A stretch of DNA of 64,000 bases from Brevipalpus yothersi (GCA_003956705.1 QZCP01000834.1:58864-122863), one strand, 5' to 3'; shown: positions 10,488 through 22,219, counted from the stretch's first letter. The notes: generated by a model not told the origin, from the letters alone. Made by a program: numbers and translations.

Positions 10488-10720
10488 AGCCTCATACCAT
10501 CATGCCGAGTCAGTGCTCAAAATGATAGACCAAGAGAGGATGAGATATGTACCCAATGGAAATAACCCCCAAAATTGTCCACAAGCGAGATCGATTGAGA
10601 ATTTTCGGTCGATTCTGATGGGCTGAGCTATGCTGGTAGATGGGAGCCTAGAAGTGTGAATCAACTGATTCGAAGGATATTTCTTCGCCTGAGAACATTC
10701 AAACTTCCTCTCATCGAGAG
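10488..10720 (+). pseudogene. Mariner/Tc1-type transposase relic (C-terminal part)
   Basis: One frame reads LASYHHAESVLKMI and then NPQNCPQARSIENF, matching the region around the third catalytic acidic residue of Tc1/mariner-type transposases (typical form: H-A-K-S-V..., then N-P-P-N-x-P-Q-x-R-P-I-E-x-F-W). After a stop, the neighbouring frame continues GRWEPRSVNQLIRRI, another recognisable stretch. The fragment has a frameshift and stops, and I found no terminal inverted repeats. It is a dead remnant, and the family assignment rests on motif recall only. Confidence 0.55.
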
Positions 10721-10936
10721 ATTCATGAGTAGTGAGAGTTAATGTTCGAATGAAAATTCAGTATATCTACGAGAAAGAACCCTTGAGCTGACAACTCCTT
10801 AATGAGTTATCATCATCATATATTTGAAAATTATAAAGATAATAATACGACACCGCAGTAAGGTCCACTTACGAAATTGCAGAGCCAATGTGCAAGCCAT
10901 CGTAGACCTTACAGCGGCAGGATTCGGTGATCAGAA

Positions 10937-11098
10937 GAGAGACAGAGATAGAGAGCGAGAAAGAGAGAGAGAAAAAGAGAGACAGAGACAGAGAGAGGCT
11001 AAGAAGGAGAAAGACAGAGAGAAAGAAGAGGAGAGAGACCGAGAAAGAGAGAGAGAGAGACAGGCTAAGAAAGAGATGGAAAAGAGGAAGAGAGAGAT
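10937..11098 (+). repeat. Imperfect GA-rich microsatellite
   Basis: Interrupted (GAGA/GACAGA/GAAAGA)n. It is open in one frame as an Arg-Glu-Lys-rich stretch with no conserved features, so a coding reading is not supported. Confidence 0.7.
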
Positions 11099-11840
11099 AG
11101 TTCAGAATTTTGTCGAGTTTTACCCATCTAGGTTTGGGCCGGTATAACCGGCCCTCTCCACTAGTCCTTAATAATTATTCTTTCTAAGTGAACCCTCTTA
11201 GGCTGAGCTAATTCATTCATGTTGTGAGGATTCTTCATTCGTTTTCGTGCTCACTACTTATGATTGTATTTCCGATCTTTTCTACCCTTTATCGAGAGGT
11301 ATTTTTGGGCTGGAACCAAAACCTACTCGAAAACAATTTAGCGGAAGAATGAATAGAATAATATCGAATAATATTCAACTTTCACACCCGAAAGGGATAG
11401 ATTGACTTGATTGTTGATCAATAACTTGATTTCAGATAAACTTGATAATCATGGATGAGAGAAAATTCTGAAGAACAAAATTGGGTTCACAATGAATTGA
11501 TTGAACTGTTTGAAAAAGTTCTGGTGAACTGTGTCTTTTTATTGATTGCTATACCTTTTTATACCCCTGAGCATGGAGCAAACCGAGTGAGACGAGTGAC
11601 GATCATCTTCCTTATTCGGAAGATGGATCTTCCCTGAGAAATTACTCGAAGGGAAGAAGGAAGAGGATGAGAAAGAGTCAGAAGCTGGGAAGGGTTGCTT
11701 TCCCAGCCTATGAAGATAGAGCTTGAATCACCTATTTCCTTGGGAAACTCAAATGATTCGGCTTCCCATCGATTTAGAATCGGAAGGAGAACTTGTGAGA
11801 GGAAGACAGAGAGAATGTTTATGGAAGTAGAATAAGATGG

Positions 11841-11843
<3 letters not shown>

Positions 11844-11882
<39 letters not shown>
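11844..11882 (+). repeat. (GA)n dinucleotide microsatellite
   Basis: A nearly perfect run of about 19 GA repeats. Confidence 0.9.
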
Positions 11883-11885
<3 letters not shown>

Positions 11886-12234
11886 TTATGATCTCAATTC
11901 TGTTCGTCACCGGAAGGTGATGACTTATCATGATTTATTCGAGGTATATCTAGCTATATAGTACTCCGGGTGACTCCACCCGATTTTCTAGTCCAATGGC
12001 CAGACTCTTTTCGGGTGCCCAGTCAATTGAGCTCCCAGAGGCTGTCCAGCCATACAGAAAAGGAAATTTCTATTAGATTGTTATTTTGCATGATGACAAT
12101 ATGAGTCGATGATTTGTATAGGGAGAAGAGAAAAAAAATAAATCGAGTTGGGAAAAGGGACTATAAGATTGTGATCTAGGAGTGAGAGAGATATAGCTGA
12201 GATATCTTAGTGAACGCCTGAGCTAATTTGGGCG

Positions 12235-12320
12235 ATAGTCTGTGATATACTGAGAACAGACTGTGATATATTGATGATAGACTGTGATATAGTGAGAACA
12301 GACTGTGATATCCTGGAGAT
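12235..12320 (+). repeat. Minisatellite, about 21-bp unit, four copies
   Basis: Four consecutive units share the core agactgtgatat followed by a variable spacer (actgagaac, attgatgat, agtgagaac, cctggagat). Confidence 0.75.
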
Positions 12321-13397
12321 AGCACAGTCTTTAAGAATATCGAATGGAAAAGAAGAGGAGGGAGAGAGAAGATGGGAGGTTGAAAGGTTTGAAGGTTTGG
12401 AAGTTTGGAGGCTTATGGTTTACTAGTATGACTCGTAGGAGAATTCACCATCAGGAATAGCTGGAGAATGGCTATGGGATTAGTCAAGAAAAGGAGCTAG
12501 AGAAGCCTAGTAGGAGGATAGTGGTAAACAAGAAAAGAAAAGAGAAAAGAAAAGAAAAGAAAAGAGCTAAGGCTAAAAGCCTTACCTGTACCGGCTCTCC
12601 AAATGTGTGTGAATGTGTGTAAAGCAAAAAGTATGATATCAAACTGATGATGATGGCCACACAAAAAAAACACAAGCACTTATGGTGTCTGAGTCTGATT
12701 AAGGGTGAGAGAGATGGCAATGAATATTGGGTGGTGAAGTATATGATCCCGGACGATGGTAAATGGTCACCAATGAGGATCACAATTCAAATAAATTTAG
12801 AGGTTCTAATTGTGGCACCACTTTTGGTCACCAATTATCAATTTAAAATAACAGTTTGGAAAAAGTTTTCCACACACATCCACTAATAGAGAGAGAGAAC
12901 AGATGAAGGGTCGGAAGAAAAGTAAGGACTGAGAGGAGTTGAAGAAGATGGTAGAAGCGAAAGGGAACGATTTGCTGGATAGATTGTTTTTGAAAAGAAA
13001 GGAAAGATGAAGAGAGAGAAACGATACTTTGTTTGTGTTTTCATGAAACCTCGGTAAGAGAAAGAGAGAAAGAATTATGGAAATTATCTTCCAACATCAG
13101 GTAAAAGGGTAGAAGGAAGAGATAGAGAGAAAAATAACAGGATGCATAGCCTGCCATAGGTATCCATTATGTCCAGGATGTTGTTTCTATGCTTGCCTTC
13201 CTCTTAATTGTTGGAGTTATTAATTACTCATATCATCGGTATCCTGGCTGTAATGGACTTGGTGAGTCTCCAAACAAGGGAAAACTTTCTCTAAAGCAGA
13301 GAAAATACCTCATCACACCTTAATAGTGAGATTTCCGAAAAAAGTTGATAAAAATATCACTCATAAACGTTCTTTTCTGTCACATTTTTTTCTGATA

Positions 13398-13677
13398 ATG
13401 TTCAAAATCTTTGCTTTCATGTTACTCATAACAACTGATTTCAGATCTTGCCAATTAATTGAGTTTGAATAGTCCTACATCCTGTATTTTCAAACAATCG
13501 AACATGAGTGTTGGAATTTTTGTAGGCACTGTTTGGTCTCTAACTGACGTGACTACATGGTTCAGTAACAACAGTGCTCTTATAGATCGATGGCGAGTCA
13601 ATATCGAAGTCAGATTTCAGCATGTAGAGGCCAGAAAAATTTTTCGGGTCTTCTTGTTATCAAACACGAGCCTCTGA
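13398..13677 (+). pseudogene. Possible broken secreted-protein gene
   Basis: ATG at 13398 opens MFKIFAFMLLITTDFRSC, which looks like a signal peptide, but this frame stops after about 24 codons. The adjacent frame is then open to 13677 for about 70 codons with no recognised domain. One indel near 13455-13470 would join the two. I cannot tell a frameshifted gene from chance, so the call is weak. Confidence 0.2.
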
Positions 13678-14206
13678 ATACCGATCAGTCTGGGATTTAA
13701 ACTTTTAAAAGGATTACTAGACGACAGAAGAAAGCTATGAATCTTCTGAATGCTTCTGAGTACTCGTTTTCTCTATCCGAGTTAATCTCAAGAAAGCTCT
13801 TCAAGTAAACTGGAGTTAGATTCATTCATCAATGATGATTGCAAGTAAATGAGAATGCAAAGAGTAACATCATTTTCTTTTTCCAATCAAATGGGAACTT
13901 TCCCAGTTGCCAAGAGTTCTGGTACAACTGCATGAAATCAATATGATCTGAGCTAAGAAAGATTGAAAGGATTTTTTTAGCTGTTTTCTCTTTTTGAATG
14001 CATATCATTCTCCAGAGAAGAAATGCAAATACGTTGTAACCATTTACTTTCTATTCTCCCATCTGAAAATATCGATCCAAAATTTCATAAAACAAGCCCA
14101 CATCTCCCGAACGTTCTCAGAAATGCTTGATCAAGAACTCTTCAAAGCATTGTCTCGAATATTTCTTCTATTGCAGATGAATTTTCTGAGACAAAGAGGT
14201 AAAAAT
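13678..14206 (+). other. 5' region of receptor gene at 14207
   Basis: About 13700-14206 is homologous to 32770-33261, upstream of the receptor at 33262, including a conserved pyrimidine-rich stretch before the first candidate ATG (14176). No separate gene is seen. Confidence 0.5.
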
Positions 14207-15780
14207 ATGTGGCATGAATTGAAGCTTTGGGTGGAGGCTTTCAAAAGTTTTATCTCATTATTTACATTGAAGCCTCATCATGATAATGATAAAGTATGTG
14301 ACTATGATATAATTCTAGAAATGAAGCAAATGGGCTGGCTCTTCTACGACATTGATCAACAGAGACTAGATCCAATCTCGTTCCGTATCATGCTTTTTCT
14401 TTATTATGGATTCTTTCCTGAAGCCTTGAAGTTTGTGTTAATGACCATTGTTCTCAGTGAAGGAGCATCATTCAATCTATGTGATCAAGGTGTCCTGATG
14501 CCACAATATAGAGAGCCACTGTTACTGATGCTGGCTCAGCTCAAAACAATATTCTTCTGTCTAAGTTTGGTGATGAAAAAAGCTTGTGAAGACCCTCAGA
14601 AACTTAGTTGGTTGAGGATATACCAGCAAAAACGATGTGATAATGATCTGGATGGTATGAATCCTGATGAATGGAATGAATTACGAAGAACGAATAACGC
14701 AATTTATTCAATTTGCTGGGGAGTATTTCGGATTTTTACTCCCATCAGTTTGTGTCTGCTTTGGTTGGCCCCCTTCTATTCTTCCAGAGGTAGATGTAGT
14801 ATATTGGTATGGTGTTCCTGTTCAATCAGCATTTTGCATTCTATTTTCTCCATGACAGCAAGTAGTGCAATTATATTTCTACTGACTAGCTATAACCAAA
14901 TTTTGTCTGTTCGCATCGGAAAAATTTCGAACCTCATTCTTGGCAGGCAAACTTATACCGATAGACGTGTGCTGGAGCTTTCAACTGCCTATCTCAAAGT
15001 TTATAATGACTTTGAGAATTCACGAAAACTCATCAATAGATTGATAGGCACCCTGCTTTTCTTCGTATTCAGTATGATTTTGAATGAATATTCATTACTG
15101 CTGACTAACAAGAGCTCTAGTTTGAAAATCTTTTTGACGTATTGTCTCGCTATAGCATTTCTCATAGCTTTTCAAGTGGGTGTTGTGATGGTTCACAAAT
15201 GTTCTCTGAAGCTAAGACCCATTGACACTAATGGGTGGGCTTGAAGTTTCTACACATTAATAAGGAACATTAGATATAGATCAGATGAAATAAAGCTTGA
15301 CCAGATTCACAGTTTTATTTAATCACTAGATAATTTTTATAAATGCAAAGAAACTTCAAGCCCACCCTGTTTAAGGGCTTTCGAAACCTTGCATCATAAC
15401 ATCAATTTTGAACGAATATCTCTATTCTCAGCCTTGCAATATCACTGAAAACTCATGTTCACTTCTCATTCTTTATACCCTCTCAGCACACAAAGCTAAT
15501 GAAGAGCATATCGATGTTGATTACCACAAAAAACCTCAAGCCAAGATCAATAATGTTCCTAATTGAGCTCAAAGCAATGATGATTAATCGGCCAATCAAC
15601 TATGAATGCTTCGATCTGTTTCGACTAACACCCATGAATGCCCTCAAGGTAAATCAGAGTTTGATATCGGCAAAATTTACAAAATCTGATGAGTGATGAT
15701 GAACCATTCATTCCATTTTTTTTCAGTTCTTCCAAGAAGTCATCGCCTACATGATGCTCTTAGCAACCTTCATTAGATGA
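14207..15780 (+). CDS. Gustatory-receptor-like protein with mutated first splice donor
   Basis: Paralogue of the genes at 3998 and 33262. Expected exons are 14207-15211, 15487-15648 and 15727-15780 (335 + 54 + 17 residues). The reading frame of all three exons is intact and the 54-residue middle exon (NLKPRSIMFLIELKAMM region) is conserved. The first donor is changed, however: paralogues have GAG or AAG followed by GTAAGACCC, while here it is AAG followed by CTAAGACCC (C at 15212). Read without splicing, the protein stops at 15244 and loses the last transmembrane segment. The second intron keeps gtaaat...tttcag. The frame is also open upstream to 13994, so a longer start (for example ATG 14176) is possible. 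Either a recent pseudogene or a gene using another donor. Confidence 0.65.
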
Positions 15781-15999
15781 GACAGCAATAATCGTATTTC
15801 CTGACGAATAATCCCAAACTCGATTTGAATTTAGCCCGACATATACATGTACATGTATGTATTCCAGAGTCTTGCTGGCTTAATCGTAGTCTACAAGATT
15901 TGAGAATAAACAATATAAGGTGAAAAGCTCATGATGAGCAATTCAAGGTGTCGAATTAGGATTGATGATTTATTAACTATAGCCCCCATCAATAACAGG
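15781..15999 (+). other. Receptor 3' flank, left part (split by solo LTR)
   Basis: Matches 5593-5790 and 34704-34910. The block is interrupted at 15999 and resumes at 17168, so it defines the empty site of the solo LTR. Confidence 0.6.
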
Positions 16000-17167
16000 T
16001 GTTGTGAGCACTTCCTGCGAGAAGCAGAGGACGTGTCGAAGTGTCAGCTTAAAGCCTTGCGCTTCGAATCGACAAAACAATTTATTTTGGGCTAACCCGG
16101 TTAAGCTGATTAGGGCTCGAATCCGAGAGAATCTCAAACCACTGGTTGTATCAGATACCAACACAGTTTCCGACAACCAGATCAAATTATGGCTATGCCA
16201 ATAACAGTTTACCAAACCAAACAAGTTATCAGTGGCAATAGCCAACAAATAGCAGCAATAATAATGACAAAACGAACTGAGCTAAGATGGCAGTTCTTAC
16301 TCAGCATACAGGTAATACACTATCACCGAAAAGCGAGCGAAGCAAGCCTTAACCTAAGGAACCCGGCTTTGCCGATAACAAATTTGAGCAACAAATGATT
16401 TCAGGGAACATCCACTGAACAGGCAATACAAAAGAGATGATCTCAGGAGCCACGTCCAATCTTGATCATATACCAAACACACAGTCAGAGGAAACCAAAG
16501 TCCTATGTGACTGACAATGAACTACGTTCAACAAAACAACACAAAATGAGTTACACTCAATACTGTTTATTACAAATAACAAGTGGCTGAGTCAAGAGTT
16601 CTGGCAGGGTAACTACTTGCTACAACACACTACAAACAACAAGACAATTGAGAGTTCTGGCAGGGTAACTACTCAATACCATACACATCGACACGATGGT
16701 ATGACCAACAAGACGAACACTACTGGGGAGGAAGTAAAACATTTACATACACTCACATACCAACATGGCATAACCAGTACAATGACTGAAATGGGCAGCT
16801 AATAGCTCTGGCAGGGTAACTACTTAGACCGGCACACATTTAACAGTTCCGCAGTGGTGACTGGGAAGGCGACTAAGAGTTCTGGCAGGGCAACTGCTTA
16901 GTACAACTGATCTTCCAACAGTGAAGAGAAACAGATTGAGCGGTGGTATTTATACCACTTACAAAGGTTAAACCTTAAGGTTATCGGGAATGGTAATCAT
17001 GTTATCACAATCACAATCGGAATGATCCGAGAATTAAACAACTCTAACCAACAATTGAGCGAATCAACATGGTGAGTGACAACTAGGGTGGGGAAAACAA
17101 TGACATGTGGAGACGATCTCCAGCGCCAAGTGAAGAAAATGATGAGCAGTCGAAGCCCCCTCTAACA
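16000..17167. mobile_element. Solo LTR, 1168 bp
   Basis: The unit begins TGTTGTGAG and ends CTCTAACA, with TG...CA ends and a 4-bp inverted TGTT/AACA. It is flanked by the 4-bp direct repeat CAGG (15996-15999 and 17168-17171). Two paralogous empty sites in the window (around 3650-3665 and 5772-5785) carry the target once (aataacagrgca), confirming a clean insertion. It encodes no protein and has four dispersed copies of a 23-bp motif. A non-autonomous LTR-bounded element is an alternative, since no full-length relative is present. Confidence 0.65.
16595..16898 (+). repeat. Four copies of an approximately 23-bp motif in the solo LTR
   Basis: Copies of agrgttctggcagggtaact-type sequence lie at 16595-16617, 16651-16673, 16803-16824 and 16876-16898. 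Spacing is irregular, so they are not simple tandem repeats. They may be factor-binding sites in the LTR. Confidence 0.7.
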
Positions 17168-17491
17168 CAGGGTACAATATATCTACATTTTTTGTGTGTA
17201 AAAAATAAACCCTAAAATTGATTCGTTCACACGTCAAACAAGTCCTAATTATTCTACATTTGACAATCTCTGAAAATGGAGCTTCATCACTTGCCACTCC
17301 TTTTCTCTTGTAATTGATCTGTTTCATGATGATGGATGATAAACCCACGATGAGATACTTTGAGAAATGAAAATAATCCAAAATGATGTGTGAGATGATG
17401 AATTCAGATCTCTTTTCAATGAAAAGGGGTGAATTTTTGAATTTTTAACATTTGATAGTTTCATGGAACCACCTATAGATATTCAAAAATG
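17168..17491 (+). other. Receptor 3' flank, right part, and 5' flank of receptor fragment
   Basis: Continues the block interrupted at 15999. From about 17340 it matches 5920-6098, the 5' flank of the gene at 6099. No gene is seen. Confidence 0.5.
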
Positions 17492-17680
17492 ATGAGTGTT
17501 TCAGAATTTCTGAGTTTTGTCATCTCCAATATTATTTTATCTTAAGAAAACGAAAGACTGGCAAATGGTTACAGTATATGAATTAATATCTCTCATGGAA
17601 CTGGTACCGATCGCAATCAATCCAAATATTAATATTAATATGATCGGCAAAAGTATCAGCAATCATCGATGGATTATGTT
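17492..17680 (+). pseudogene. Fragment of the 6099-type receptor
   Basis: Homologous to the first 60 codons of the gene at 6099 (ATG at 17492, then an EFLSFVIS-like start), with an in-frame stop (tcttaag region), indels and an ATT-rich expansion. It ends abruptly at 17680, where sequence matching the 3' flank of the minus-strand receptors begins, so a rearrangement junction truncated it. Confidence 0.65.
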
Positions 17681-17837
17681 TTGACTTACCGATACAACAC
17701 ATTAATCTCATCTTTAATCGAGTGCCAAAAGTGAGCAAGATTATTCGGACGAACGCTTCAACGTACAGCATCTTGTGCACATCCAAGATAGCTTTTCCAC
17801 TATCGGCCTGTCAAAGAGCCACTGATTTCCATCCGTT

Positions 17838-19199
17838 TCATGAGCTTCTGACAAACGTTGCTAGGAGCATCATCCATGCAGCCACTTCCTGATATATCTG
17901 TAGAAGAATGAGGTAATCGATATTCAAAATAGACCTTACAGATCCATATCATGTTTACATATGGCTGAATACCTTGAATATATTCATTGATGTCAGCAGA
18001 AATAGATCAAAGCATTCATAATTGATCGGCCGATGTACCGTCATGGCATGAAGTTCTGTCAGAAAAATCCTTGCTCTAGGCTTCAGTGATCTGTTTACCA
18101 TTATACGAGCTGTATGTTTCATGAGTTTTTGGTGCTAGTTAATGCAAAAAATTCATTGATATGAGTTCATACATGATTCAGTTGAATTTACCTGTGATGA
18201 ACTCAGTTGTACAACTGCAACACCAATGAGAAAAACCGCCACGAAGTCTACTACCAAGAAATATATCACCAGAAGCTTAAGGCTAAGATTGTCAGTAGTT
18301 AAAAATATAAAATACTCAGCCAAAGCAAGACCAAATATATTGGAAAACAGTGATCCAATCAGGCCACACATAATCTGGCGTGAATTCTCAAAATCCTTGT
18401 AAACTCGAAGGTAAGACCTCGAATGCCTCAGAATAAAACCCCCAGTAAATCTGTTCCCATTCTGTATTGAATCGGAAATTCTCTTCAAGCGATAGCCTAA
18501 GATATGATTATAGCTCATCGGTAAGAGAACACATAAATTGGAGAGCAGAAAAGAGCATAACCAATGAAAATAGCTGATTGGGCAGATGAATAACGCTATA
18601 TAATGGATACATTGACCATGAGGAAAGTATAAAGGTGATAACATGAATGTGATGGTAGTAATAGAGAAGATTCTCTTGAAGATAATGTGAGACATTCGGT
18701 AAATTGTATTCTGTGCTTTGCGGAGCTCATTCCAATCATTTGTTGACAGATATTTCAAATCATTCGAACTTCGATTTTGTGTGTACACCTTAAGCCAACT
18801 CAATTGTTTCGGATCTTGACATCCTTTTTTGAGAACTAATAGGCATGAAAAATATGTAAGTTTAATTTGAATCAACAATGCCAATAGTTCAAGCCTGTGT
18901 TGAGATAAAACAAGGAAAGTCTGATCACAAAGGCTGAATAAAGTGCCAAAATCCCTTCGATAAATCATTGATAAGTATCTTGCAACTTCCACAAAGAATA
19001 CATAGTACAGAAAACACATTGTTCGATACGATATTGGATCTCTTCTGTCCTCAATGATGTCATGGAAGAGGAATCCAGTCTGTTTCAAATCTAGAATAAT
19101 ATCGTAGTCACACACTTTCTCAATATTATGATGAGCTTTCAGTTTCAATGATGATAAACAGGTTACAAAAGATTTCCACCAACTTTTGAGTTCCCACAT
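17838..19199 (-). CDS. Gustatory-receptor-like seven-transmembrane protein, three exons
   Basis: On minus: exon 1 is 19199-18192, exon 2 is 18134-17973 and exon 3 is 17897-17838, about 409 residues. Junctions are cacag|gtaaat...aactag, caag|gtattc...tctacag, all phase 0. Exon 2 is exactly 162 bases, as in every family member here, and contains PINYECFDLFLLT; exon 3 reads IYQEVAAWMMLLATFVRSS. An upstream in-frame ATG at 19244 exists, but starting at MWELK (19199) gives exon 1 the same 1008 bases as the paralogue at 22220, so that start is preferred. Sequence is clearly closer to the 22220 gene than to the plus-strand receptors. Confidence 0.75.
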
Positions 19200-20397
19200 C
19201 TCATTGATAGGATAAGCCTTTTGTGAATGTACAGGCAAGTTCAATCAATGTAGTTATCATACTAAACAAAGTCACAGTTACAGTCATTATCTGATGGTGA
19301 TAATGAAAGATAGTGGATGTTGAAATTGCTGTCAATTGCAAAAAAGATTCAAAGAAATACTAGGTCATCATAGGGCAGTTTGTCGAGTATTCTTGGAAAA
19401 TTTCCTCTCCTGGGCACAAGTGTAAGCTTAGAAAAATGAGTAGAAAAGACATATCGCTTATCGGAGTAAACATTGAAGTCATCATGCGATTTTAAATCTC
19501 ATCCTCTTTTGGTATTGAATAGATATTTCGACAATAACGGAGAAGTTAATGTCAATAAAATGTTTTAATGATCCCAGTATTACCATCAAGGTTAACCAGT
19601 AAAATGCTGAATAAGAACTTGAAAGTTGACTATGACTGTCTTCATTTTTCAGAATGAGCTTGCGTTTTCATTTTTTACCATTGCTCCAAGATTGTTTCAA
19701 TGATGGCAAGTCTGAAGAATCGATTCTAACCTTCATGGATATTTTGCTCCTTTCTATCTCCAAATAAGTGGATAAACAATGATTTCTGTGAGCAAGGGAC
19801 ATGAGATCAGAGTATCTCTAGTTCGTAGTTTCATGCTATGTTGCTCCGAAAATGTGTCTCTTATGGTTTGGCTAATGAACAAGGGTAAATATTTTCAACA
19901 GCTGATTTTAGATCGATTCTTTTCTATTATCTATCTTCTATTCAAGTTGCGTTTTTAAAGTTCACAACAGAGGCAGACAATGGACAAAAAATGGATAGAC
20001 TCACAGCTGATTTTATCAGATGATAATATCATTCGAGATTGGATCTAATCTTGAGAGCTTGTTGATAGGAAACTTTTAAAGCTGGACAAGTGACCTTCAT
20101 TGTGCCAGAAGATGGGCTTTAAGTGGTCAATTTTTGAGTGAAACTCTGCACACTGTTAATGCTTGTGAATAATTGGTATACATGTACATCATTAATGAGA
20201 AGGTAATACCATCATTGAACACTACAGGAATGAAATTTCACCCTTATGGATGAAACTTTTCAAGGAAGTGAATATAATGTCCAGCATCTTCACACTCACT
20301 TGTTCACTAGTTATTCTAATCAGCAATTATATTTTCGTCTCGAAAGTTCTTCGATCCTGATCTCACTGACTCATCGAGCGGCATTATTTGTTTCTAC
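19200..20397 (+). other. Intergenic between receptor and zinc-finger gene
   Basis: Divergent spacer between a minus-strand receptor and a plus-strand zinc-finger gene. About 19370-19650 resembles 23760-24110 upstream of the other minus-strand receptor. I find no gene. Confidence 0.4.
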
Positions 20398-21638
20398 ATG
20401 GCTTATATGGTGAGTGATTATTTGCTATTTCATCTTGTTCAAAGAAATATTCCAGTCTCTGATTCTTTTTTTCATATAACCAACAGCTTAATACTCAAAA
20501 GAGAGCTCAACTCAGAGAGGCTATCCAAGATGTTTTAAAAGACAAACGACAATGTCACAAATTCGAAGAGATTGTGAGAAAAATCATAGTGGATAACATT
20601 TCGAATTTGAATAGCTATAATGGAGATTTGAGAGACAAAAATGTATCAAAAGCTGAGAAATTCGCTGATAATCAGCTTTCTGGTCAGTTTCCATTAGCTG
20701 ATTCCACAAAGAGAGGGGTGAAAAAAGAAACTAACCTGGATAACAGTTTGGTTCCGAAGAATATAATGGAAAAACATCAAAAAAATTCAGCAAAAAAGGA
20801 TAAAATTTTACCTGGAACATGGATGAAACCTGGTAAATTATGTGAGAGCGATGATATTGGTGGAAAATCTCCAAGACCATCTCTGATTGACCATCAAAAA
20901 GTTCACAAACTTGAAATTTCGGAAGAAAACGTCCATAAAGATCCGAGAACAGGCTTCAATTTCCAAATATATTACAGAGGAAAACCTATTGACAAGGCTA
21001 AAATGGAGCGTGTTATTCAAGCAGGAACCTCGAAGAATGAATCAGGACAATCAATTTGTGGGATTCATGAGGAATGTTACTACACTATAACAAGGGAAGA
21101 GACTACAATCTTCATACACAATTTGAAGCAACACATTGGAACCTGCATTTTAACTTATTTGTGTAGAGCTTGTTTCTTTACATGTGGAGGTAGAAATTCA
21201 TTAGGTTGTCATTTCAGTCAGCATCTTGAGCAAAGTTTGCCAAAAATGCCAAAAATATTTATGCGAAGCAACTCAGTTGTTGTGATGGACTATCAAAAGA
21301 AATTTGAGCTTAATTTGTCAAATGAGAATGTCCTCTTGGATCCCAGTGGTTATGAGTATCAAATCTATTACAAGAGCCAGGCCATTAGTGAAGAAAAGCA
21401 TGCAAAAATTAGGCAAAGAGTAGGGAGGAAGACCGAATCAGGATGGATTCTCTGTGATATCCATGACAATTGTAGCTGGCATAAACCTAGAATGACAGAA
21501 AGGAATCATTTCAACCATTGCTCGATGAACCATCTTACATCATTTTATCTCACCTTCCTGTGTCGATATTGTTTCAAAACATTTGGCAGAACCGATTCCC
21601 TCCAAAGACATCTCACCCAACACCCAAGCATTTTGTAA
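20398..21638 (+). CDS. Four-finger zinc-finger protein (tandem family), subgroup A
   Basis: Coding exon 1 is 20398-20409 (MAYM) and exon 2 is 20487-21638, giving 387 residues. The intron is 77 bp (atg|gtgagt...caacag). The first ATG inside exon 2 (20574) would lose the conserved LREAIQDVL helix, so the spliced start is chosen. After a charged linker come two homologous modules. Each starts with a K-L/F-E-x-x-EN motif and EYQIYY- or FQIYY-type text, then an atypical finger (C-x2-H-x2-C...H) and a classical C2H2 finger (YLCRACF...HFSQH; FLCRYCF...HLTQH). Closest to the gene at 24845. A polyadenylation signal lies at 21688-21693. Presumably nuclear and nucleic-acid binding, inferred only from the fingers. 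Confidence 0.75.
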
Positions 21639-22219
21639 TATTAGAAAGATGTATACAAAACAACATTGTATAACTAAACTCTAGATAAATAAATATAAAT
21701 ATATTATAAATAAATGAAAATATCAACCATGTCCATTCTCACTGCTGGGTTAATGATCTATGACAATGATTTATCTCGAGATTGAAACTCATTCCGTTGG
21801 CCGATTGATGAAAGTTTATTGAGAACACATTCATTGGATGATTGGAAAGATTAGAACTCGAAAATAAGACTCATCTCAATTTATTCTACCTCCTGGTTTC
21901 GATATTATTCACTATATATGTCAGAACCTGAGGCATTCCAGATCTTCCAGTTTACATTTAAGCATTTCATGAAATTCAATTAATCGATACTAGAAATTGA
22001 ACACATTGACATTGGAAAGCTTGGAGAAATAACTTTCTTCAATACATGATTTTCTATAGGGATGCTTTGGAGTTGTAACCGATGAGATGATTGGAATGAA
22101 TCTTCTCGAGTTGCTCCATAGGACAACTTTATCTCCGTTCATTCAGATGAACTATATCAAAACTCCAGAAAACGTATTGAATTATCCGGAGAGCGTTATG
22201 ATTGCTCTCTCTCACTGTT
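21639..22219 (+). other. Intergenic between convergent genes
   Basis: 3' flanks of the zinc-finger gene at 20398 and of the minus-strand receptor at 22220. AATAAA-rich near 21685-21715. Nothing else recognised. Confidence 0.4.

Larger units (their letters stand above)
10721..13397 (+). other. GA-rich low-complexity region without a supported gene
   Basis: The segment is rich in GA/GAGA tracts on plus, including an Arg/Glu/Lys-coding run at about 10930-11100 that is most simply expanded microsatellite and not a protein. It also holds a pure (GA)n tract near 11844-11882, a minisatellite near 12235-12320 and AAAAG-type runs near 12530-12565. Its composition differs from both neighbours, and it may be an insertion, but I could not find terminal repeats or a target duplication. 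Confidence 0.45.

Noticed and set aside
10824..11147. A 107-codon frame rich in Arg, Glu and Lys
   Set aside because: It is produced by an imperfect GA microsatellite; the flanking codons have no conserved features and no homologue in the window.
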